NCBI GenBank assembly: GCA_025331435.1
Contig: JAIWNI010000267.1
Location: forward strand, 1-14,514
Direction: 5' to 3'
Length of the DNA stretch: 14,514 nucleotides
Source: Choanephora cucurbitarum
Lineage: Eukaryota > Mucoromycota > Mucoromycetes > Mucorales > Choanephoraceae
The position numbers and the translations under genes were made by a program. Below the pieces are notes generated by a model, which was given only the letters and a program-made list of their open reading frames with translations, did not search any database and was not told the origin of the DNA. Below, in pieces: positions 8,944-14,514 of this stretch (the stretch's first letter is position 1; every line of letters begins with the position of its first letter).

Positions 8944-8994
8944 TTCACTGCTTTTTCACTGCTTTTTCACGGTGTTCACTGAAAATTCACTGAA
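8944..8994 (+). repeat. Right subterminal repeat cluster (TTCACTG/TTCACGG)
   Basis: Five motif copies: TTCACTG at 8944 and 8955, TTCACGG at 8966, TTCACTGAA at 8975 and 8986. Starts are 11, 11, 9 and 11 nt apart, roughly one helical turn. The pair at 8966-8981 repeats the 16-bp composite seen three times in the left cluster, with one base changed. The last copy overlaps the right TIR. Confidence 0.7.
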
Positions 8995-9009
8995 ATTTTA
9001 ATCATAGTG
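8982..9009 (-). repeat. Right TIR of CACTA element
   Basis: Ends ...AATCATAGTG, the reverse complement of a CACTAT start. It matches the left TIR at 26/28 positions, and the last 18 inner bases are identical. TTT follows at 9010-9012. Confidence 0.82.
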
Positions 9010-9012
9010 TTT

Positions 9013-10030
9013 AATAACGATTTCTAGACTATCGATTTTTCGGTGGTTGTAGTCGCGAGGACTTGATTTTCAAAGAGATTGATAAGCTTCTTAGTTGCGT
9101 ACGGATGCAAAAATTGATTTATTACATGTATCTCGCAACTGCAGTAAGTCTGTGATATTTCGCGGGTTAAAGAAATATAAAAATTCAATGAGAGGGAACT
9201 CGAGGGTACGTTTTGTTAGAAGAAATAAAAGTGGGGATTTTTACTACTGCTGAATTATGTCTGGTTTAGGTGTGATGTTTGTAGGATCTCAGTATAACAT
9301 ATTTTTGATCTATTCTCAGATATATCAGTATGAACAATTTTCTTCTAGGATATCTAGCCATCTGTGTCAACAAGATATCAATGCTAGATCCAATCCCTCA
9401 AATCAATAAGATTTGAAAATATGTTGTTTGGATCTGGATATATCTTTCGAGAAGCATTTATTGCTGTCTCGATATAAGGAATATAATTGAGTTATTCAAT
9501 AGCATATCAGGTATAACCGTTTCATATATTTTATTCACAAGGATAGTTGGTAGTTGGAACAGGTTTTTTATGGTTAATAAAGATAGACAAGCCCGTTTTA
9601 TGATTGTCTCAGAACTATCGTTTATCCAAACAATGATTTAGTCTTTTGTCAATTCAAATCTCGAAGACCGTTATTTGTTAACATAGAGAACACTATCTTC
9701 AATTGTAAATCTCTGTATCACTTAACTGTGCACCTATCATTGCATCACAGTTATTCATGGTAATTAAAATATGGAGAAGTGCCACTTGTATAAATCTGTC
9801 CTTGCTTGCAATGTGTTAGCTACGCACATTGGAAGCTTTATACGTCATGTTGTTTCTTCTATGATTATTACTTTTTCCTATTGTTTCGAAAACCAATTAT
9901 GCAAGCTTGTGGCTTGACATCGGCTGATTTTATGTTTTCCAACTTTGTGAATTATTTTCGATGTATCGATTATTATGACCTCTGTCAAGATAAATTGCAT
10001 CTAATTGAGTTCAAGATCCATAATCATTTT
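9013..10030. other. A+T-rich interval, no recognisable gene
   Basis: Right flank of the CACTA element up to the KDZ pseudogene. All six frames are broken often and I see no protein motif, RNA gene or transposon end. It may be old host intergenic DNA or fully decayed transposon. Confidence 0.5.
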
Positions 10031-10152
10031 TCATGTAAGATTTGTGTATGCATATATGTCCCAAATACGACATTGGTCATAGATATCAATTTTTTTTTGC
10101 AATTTTTTAAGATTATTGATGGTCAAGGTAAGCTTTGCAGCTTTTTTGGAAT

Positions 10153-10214
10153 CTATAAGAAAAATAACATACACCTTAATTTATGTACGCTAAATTGATT
10201 TCGCATAAACTTAC
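10153..10214 (-). other. Intron in KDZ pseudogene (62 nt)
   Basis: Minus-strand AATATAA|GTAAGT ... TTCTTATAG|ATTCC. The phase is kept (A+AT), joining KNRNI to NSKKAAKLTLTINNLKK. Confidence 0.6.
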
Positions 10215-10756
10215 TTATATTTCTATTTTTGAAGAGATGCTTCTTGTTGATAGCAAAAGCAAGCAGGTAGTTCTTCAGAAGCGAGGCGAGAAAAGCGGTA
10301 ACTTCAGAGGCATGTAGTTTTTTGAGATGCGCAAACTGGCTATCTTCAAGGTTTATAGGAGAGATGAAGGTTGAGCTTTGCCCAAGCACTTCGTAAACAG
10401 CAGTTTCCTGCCTTAACTTTTCAATTTTTTTGAAATTTTTGATTGGGATTGAATCCGAGGGAACTTCTTGTTAGTAAACTCGCTATGTTCAAATATCAGT
10501 CACCTCCATTTTTTTTTAAAGTAGGCAATTTTTTTTGTTAATCAAGTATACTAAGTAGGGCTTGTTACGAGTTACTTGCTCTTGGATTTCTTCGTACTAA
10601 GTTTCTTTTAAAAACCTTTCAGTAGCGTTTAGAGAGAGCAACTCTTTGGATCTTGTTCATTCTTGTTGGATGCTTGTCAGACCAACTCCGAAAAGTTGAG
10701 CTTCTAAAACCAGAAGTTTGTCTTGGTGATTTTTTTATTATTTTTTATTTGCTTGG

Positions 10757-10817
10757 CTAATAAACAAGAACATTAGAGAGAACAACAAACGCATCAACAA
10801 AACACAGCAGCACTTAC
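10757..10817 (-). other. Intron in KDZ pseudogene (61 nt)
   Basis: Minus-strand GAGTTGC|GTAAGTGC ... TTTATTAG|CCAAGC. Reading through it gives a spurious hydrophobic tail, and the length fits the other introns. Confidence 0.6.
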
Positions 10818-11082
10818 GCAACTCAAGCATTTCTTCAAAGGTAAAGTGAGACACCGAGTCTGAGATTACCAAGAGGCGGTTTCTAGATGACGTGCTACGC
10901 GTCATAGACACGAAGCCGTTCAAATATGACCGGAACCTCTCACAGCCCTCGTCGTCTGTATACCCAAAGTTTGAGATGTACTTCGGGTTGTATCTCACTT
11001 GGTACGCCATGTTATCAGCATATGAGTGGAAAGCAGTAACAGCATACCACGTATCATTCTCCTTCAAGTATGAGAAATTTTG

Positions 11083-11144
11083 CTATTAAATATCCAATAA
11101 ATTAGTATTTATTAGTTGATTGATTTTGTTCCAATGGTACTTAC
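11083..11144 (-). other. Intron in KDZ pseudogene (62 nt)
   Basis: Minus-strand AACTTGGAA|GTAAGT ... ATTTAATAG|CAAAATTTC, phase 0, joining MVKKNLE to QNFSYLKEND. Confidence 0.7.
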
Positions 11145-11259
11145 TTCCAAGTTCTTTTTCACCATGCACGCAATATCATACATAATGCCATACTGTGTAT
11201 TATGGCCTTCTTTCTGTGTGTTTATCAGATACTAAACACAAGCAAGAGCATATTTGTGG

Positions 11260-11313
11260 CTAATTGTTTCAAGAGTTAGAATAGGATGATATACTGATTG
11301 AAGTTTGGCTTAC
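11260..11313 (-). other. Intron in KDZ pseudogene (54 nt)
   Basis: Minus-strand GGTGAAGG|GTAAGCC ... ACAATTAG|CCACAAA. Splicing gives GGEGHKYALAC, close to the conserved GE-x-(Y/H)KYAL run of the family. Confidence 0.65.
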
Positions 11314-11400
11314 CCTTCACCACCGCGGATGTTGTAAAGGCGCTCAGAAACACCATGACCACAAGAGAAATTGGGTATCAAAAAAGGAAACTTAACTGGC

Positions 11401-11632
11401 GGGCTACGATTTATTGGATAAAAGCTGTGTAATCCCCCAACTTGAGTTTTGAATTGGGGTTTTTGTGAGACTTTATTGATAAAAAAGTAGACTTGTAAGA
11501 CAAACAGAAAAAAACGGAGAAAAAGGGTGTGACAAATCTAACAGAAACGTAAAAGTGTTAGTATACGTTTTTAAAATAGTACTTAGAAAAAAAAAGTGAG
11601 TTAGTTCAGTGCATTTGCTACTTCAGTCAATC
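11401..11632. other. Spacer between Plavaka-like and KDZ pseudogenes
   Basis: About 230 bp with no gene. Two minus-strand AATAAA sequences (TTTATT at 11472-11477 and 11410-11415) could end the Plavaka-like transcript. CCCCAA...TTGGGG (about 11434-11459) can fold into a short hairpin. A transposon edge may lie here because the KDZ gene begins abruptly, but no end is identifiable. Confidence 0.45.
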
Positions 11633-14474
11633 TTATTTTGTTGTAAAAGAATCAGTAAGTGCCAAATTTACGAAGGTAATCAAATGAAACCCATTGCGCT
11701 CTGTGTGCATATTAAGAACACATTCGATAACGACTTCTTCTATGCTGTAGACGTTGAAACATTCGTACGCTCTTAGAATGTTTTTGGATGTGTCTTCTGC
11801 TGTAGCTTCACAAACACGGAATTGGTGAATCATGTTGTTTCTGATCTGGCCAACGAAAAAAGATTCCACACCAAAAGCATCTCTTTTCTTGAAACAAGCT
11901 TACATGTTTTCCTTCATAGAAGGTAAAGTGTAACCAGTCTCGTTGTTGTCCGCAAGATTTTCTTGATCCATCGAGGAGGTTATGGTAAAACTCACCCGAG
12001 TGTTCTTGAATTAATGACAAGACTTGATCTCCTGTTTGCACACGTTTCTTTTCCTCATCAAGCCATAATCCGCCATCAATTATATGTCGCATAACACTTT
12101 GCTTGCCGAACTTTGTTGCAAGTTGTTTAAAGACATTGACCTTGTTGGTATGGTGGATATGTTCGCGAATGTATTTGTTGAACTGCTCACCCTTCTCAAT
12201 CTCGAAGTTCAATGCTGTGCCAAAGCGCTGAATGTCTTCTGCAATGTGAGTGAGAAAATGTACCTTGGGCTTCGCGGTGTATCCCTTGTGATCTTCAATA
12301 GTGCAGACTGTATCGTTATGATGCAAAGCAAAGACAAGTTCATCGGATGATTCCTTGACAAGCTCAACGTAAGCATCAAAATTGTCGCGAACTTCTTGAA
12401 CAAATAGTAGTGAGCAAAGTTTACCAAGCTTTGCAAAACAAAGGACAATTTTCGCAATGTGTGTTGTAGAATCGGAAAAGTTGGAAACCAAAATGACTGG
12501 AAGAACCTGAGGCAAGACCTTGTAATCTCTTCCAAGGAATGATCCACAATGTCTGAGCTGTCTACTGAATTTACGCGAGAAACCTTCAGAAGATTTATAA
12601 TTGTCAAGCGCATCAGCAATTATATTCATTTTTTCGTCGTTTGCAACTATCTTAATCAAATCGTTAGTAAGATACTGAGCGATTCCTAGTAAAACTGTAT
12701 GCAAAATCTCGGTAGGCGTAACCTTGTCAGGGCTGAAAGCATTCAAAGCCAATAGTGAGTCAAATCCTTAAAAGATAACTTCGACGCTGGGTGGTCTTTG
12801 TTGTATTCGATTGCATCTTGAATTATGTGGCTTCGATTAGGAGTTTCAGCAGCCAGCTCATAGTGAGCTCTTGTTCGTCTAGTGTGATTCTTAATGCAGT
12901 AATCCCTGGGGTTGAGCCTGTTAACACTACGTCGTTGAAGACAAAAGTAACATTTTCTACAAGGATATTCAGTACTGTGATTCAAGAGACCACATTGTTG
13001 AGGGTGACAGTGATAGTCTGCTTCAATTCAAAAAAGAGGGGCAACCACAAAAAAATTCTGGTTACTAGCGGCAGAGTCCATTACTATTCCTTGTTCAAGT
13101 TTTTGCAAATCTTGTACAAGAGTAGGTATCACCGAAGCACCATTTACCCCATCCTTCTTCTTGACAATACCAATATATTGAATGTTCTCCAAAGTGTTGC
13201 GTTCCTTGAAAGACAACGAGGCATATCGCATAGACCAGCTTTCATACATATTGAATAGCTTAGAGATATTTCCACTAGAATCATCCATAAAAAAAAAGAG
13301 GAGATATTCTGACCTTGGAGAATCTTCCTCGAGCATTGGGGATGGCCTTTTTGAACATATGCTTGCCTTAAAGAGGATTTTTAAGTTTAGTATTCAAAGG
13401 CTGTACCATACTTTCAGTAGTTAGCATCCAAACAAAACCGTGTTCGACGTCTTGGCGATCACATGGTGCAATGGCCTTAAAGCTGTCTAGTTGTACATCC
13501 ATATGCTCTTCGTGCAACAAAGTTGAGCGCATATCTGGGGAGAGAACGACTTCATGACATCTTGCGAAATGAACCTTGTTGTTGGCGTGGAAAGATTCAA
13601 CCATAAGACGTTGCTCATTGATGCCGTCATCAGCAAGAACAATGTCACCAGCCCAATAATCCATGCCGTTAATAGTCCACATTGGCTGTTCAAAGTAAGG
13701 ATCTTCCTTCCACTTTTTGGCCTGTTGTAGACATACTGACTGTCCAGGTGTACGATCAGCAATTAAAAAAAGCGATGGCGATTTCTTAGGGTTGGCTGCC
13801 AAAAGTCGAAGGTGTTCAGAATGTAGATTTAAGTGAGCCTTTGTGATCAACCTGTTGTTGTTGTCGGTGACATCTACACAAGTAGGGTTAATCACGGGAA
13901 TCTTGTTTCTCTTACGAGTCTGGTAACTCATAAGAGCATCAAGTTTAGGCAGGTTGATGATTTTTCCGGTTCTAGTAGCATCTTCAGATACAATTAACAA
14001 CATCTTGATGACAAAGAGAATCTTTTTCATCATGCGCTCCGAGATAATGTCGTTATCACCATGAACAAAAGCATGGAGAATCATACTCTCAAGGTTGGCG
14101 AAGGGGAAAGATCTTGAAGTGAAGCGGTTCCATTCTGACTGTTCACCAAGAATGTTGGTTAGGAGGTCGTCATCTTCTTGGTCGTCGTTGTCGTCTTGCT
14201 GTTCAATACCAATAGTGGCAAGTCGTTGTCTCATCATATCGTACAACGAGTTTTCGGTTGCGGTATCGAACTGACCTTCGAAAGGTGGAGAGACGTCAAT
14301 CTCGAACTGGTCGTCATCTTCATCAGTTTCTACATTGATGGTGGGTTGTACATCCAGTATACTGAAAGATGCCGAGTCGTCTGGTATCTCGCTTGCAGTT
14401 GTTGCGTCAACATCCATCTGTTGTTGACTTTCGGTGCCTACTGAATGTGTAGTGTAATCGTCGCCAAGACTCAT
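11633..14474 (-). pseudogene. Plavaka-like (CACTA-clade) transposase pseudogene
   Basis: Nearly full-length transposase remnant of about 930 codons. ATG 14474 opens an acidic, low-complexity start (residues 1-115), though the frame stays open to the window edge and TTTTCTACGTAG just upstream could be an intron end. Then come SRSFPFANLESMIL, IADRTPGQSVCLQQAKKWKE and INGMDYWAGDIV, as in Plavaka-type proteins. Further along are FMDDSSGNISKLFNMYESW, EYPCRKCYF, TPTEILHTVLLGIAQYLTND, KPKVHFLTHIAEDIQRFGTA and EKGEQFNKYIREH, which I recognise from the fungal Plavaka/Tnp2 core. Lesions: TAA 13368-13370 with the frame continuing beyond; nine Ts at 13289-13297 where eight keep frame; TGA 13028-13030; a frame change at about 12745-12755; and a frame change or intron at about 11815-11905. 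The last frame stops at 11633. Element ends were not found. Confidence 0.75.
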
Positions 14475-14514
14475 TATACTTCCACCTACGTAGAAAAGAA
14501 GAAGTGTCAGTAAA

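Larger units (their letters stand above)
2986..9009 (+). mobile_element. CACTA (EnSpm) DNA transposon, complete ends, with nested Tc1
   Basis: The left end begins CACTAT at 2986 and the right end finishes ATAGTG at 9009. The outermost 28 bases of each end are inverted repeats with 26 matches (mismatches at positions 7 and 9 only). Both sides are flanked by TTT (2983-2985 and 9010-9012), fitting the 3-bp target duplication of CACTA elements, although TTT is weak evidence in A+T-rich DNA. Just inside each end are TTCACTG/TTCACGG clusters, as expected for subterminal repeats. The interior carries a Tnp2 transposase pseudogene (copy B) and a divergent accessory gene. The span is 6024 bp, of which about 1.33 kb is the nested Tc1 element plus its duplicated TA, so the original was about 4.7 kb. 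All of its own genes are broken, so it is non-autonomous now. Confidence 0.8.
10031..11400 (-). pseudogene. KDZ-family transposase pseudogene, 5'-truncated, multi-intron
   Basis: Remnant of a KDZ (Kyakuja-Dileera-Zisupton) transposase, a fungal DNA-transposon family. Read on the minus strand, exons give CGHGVSERLYNIRGGEGHKYAL, then QYGIMYDIACMVKKNLE, then AFHSYADNMAYQVRYNP and YTDDEGCERFRSYLNGFVSMTRS. I recognise YDIAC, the H-A/S-Y-A-x-N segment and the DGEGCER-like block from the KDZ catalytic region (here DDEGCER). Downstream segments are lower-confidence: LEAQLFGVGLTSIQQE and SKELLSLNATERFLKET with stops between, then KIEKLRQETAVYEVLG, then KKLQKKIDIYDQCRIW ending at TGA 10031-10033. Four introns of 54-62 nt fit the exon phases. 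Lesions include TAG at 11232-11234 and frame changes in 10430-10756. The N-terminal half of the family is absent upstream of about 11400. Confidence 0.75.

Noticed and set aside
9806..10198. Open frame of 130 codons on the + strand
   Set aside because: Its right part lies opposite the last exons and intron of the KDZ pseudogene, its composition is that of translated A+T-rich DNA, and it has no motif.
10757..10817. Hydrophobic tail of the KDZ exon suggesting a membrane anchor
   Set aside because: It is read-through of a 61-nt intron with GTAAGT donor and TTATTAG acceptor.
1..14514. CRISPR arrays, tRNA or rRNA genes, bacterial operons
   Set aside because: No regular spaced repeats, no cloverleaf or rRNA-like sequence, and introns and poly(A) signals argue for a eukaryote.

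Overview
The window is eukaryotic, most likely fungal and plausibly from an early-diverging (Mucoromycota-like) lineage. The sequence is A+T-rich, genes are broken by very short introns (eight inferred, 54-63 nt, mostly with GTAAG-type donors), there are TATA boxes and AATAAA signals, and there are no bacterial ribosome-binding sites or operons. The transposase families seen (CACTA/Tnp2, Plavaka-like, KDZ and Tc1/mariner) are families I associate with fungal genomes. The lineage is an inference; I recognise no host housekeeping gene.

Essentially everything recognisable is transposon. From left to right: (1) 1-2579 (+), the decayed 3' part of a CACTA-type Tnp2 transposase gene (copy A). (2) 2986-9009, what I read as an end-to-end CACTA transposon. 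It has 28-bp terminal inverted repeats starting CACTAT (26/28 matching), TTT on both flanks, and clusters of TTCACGG/TTCACTG subterminal motifs at both ends. It carries two divergent genes: a small lysine/acidic-rich accessory protein gene (3562-4296, -), and a second Tnp2 transposase pseudogene (copy B, 4671-7459, +). They share a 374-bp intergenic region with a TATA box facing each way. (3) 7469-8796, a structurally complete Tc1/mariner element with an intact DD34E transposase. It is nested inside the CACTA element between the end of the Tnp2 reading frame and its AATAAA signal. (4) 9013-10030, A+T-rich DNA with no recognisable gene. (5) 10031-11400 (-), a 5'-truncated, multi-intron KDZ transposase pseudogene. 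(6) 11633-14474 (-), a near full-length Plavaka-like (CACTA-clade) transposase pseudogene reaching almost to the right edge.

Only the Tc1 transposase is an uninterrupted gene. Copies A and B, the CACTA accessory gene, the KDZ gene and the Plavaka-like gene all carry stops, frameshifts or lost splice sites. Comparing A with B shows which lesions are new in each. The layering gives an order of events: the CACTA element inserted first, then Tc1 jumped into it. Of most interest are the reconstructed CACTA element with its unrecognised divergent accessory gene, and a 16-bp composite subterminal motif (TTCACGG plus TTCACTG, starts 9 nt apart) that could be its binding site.
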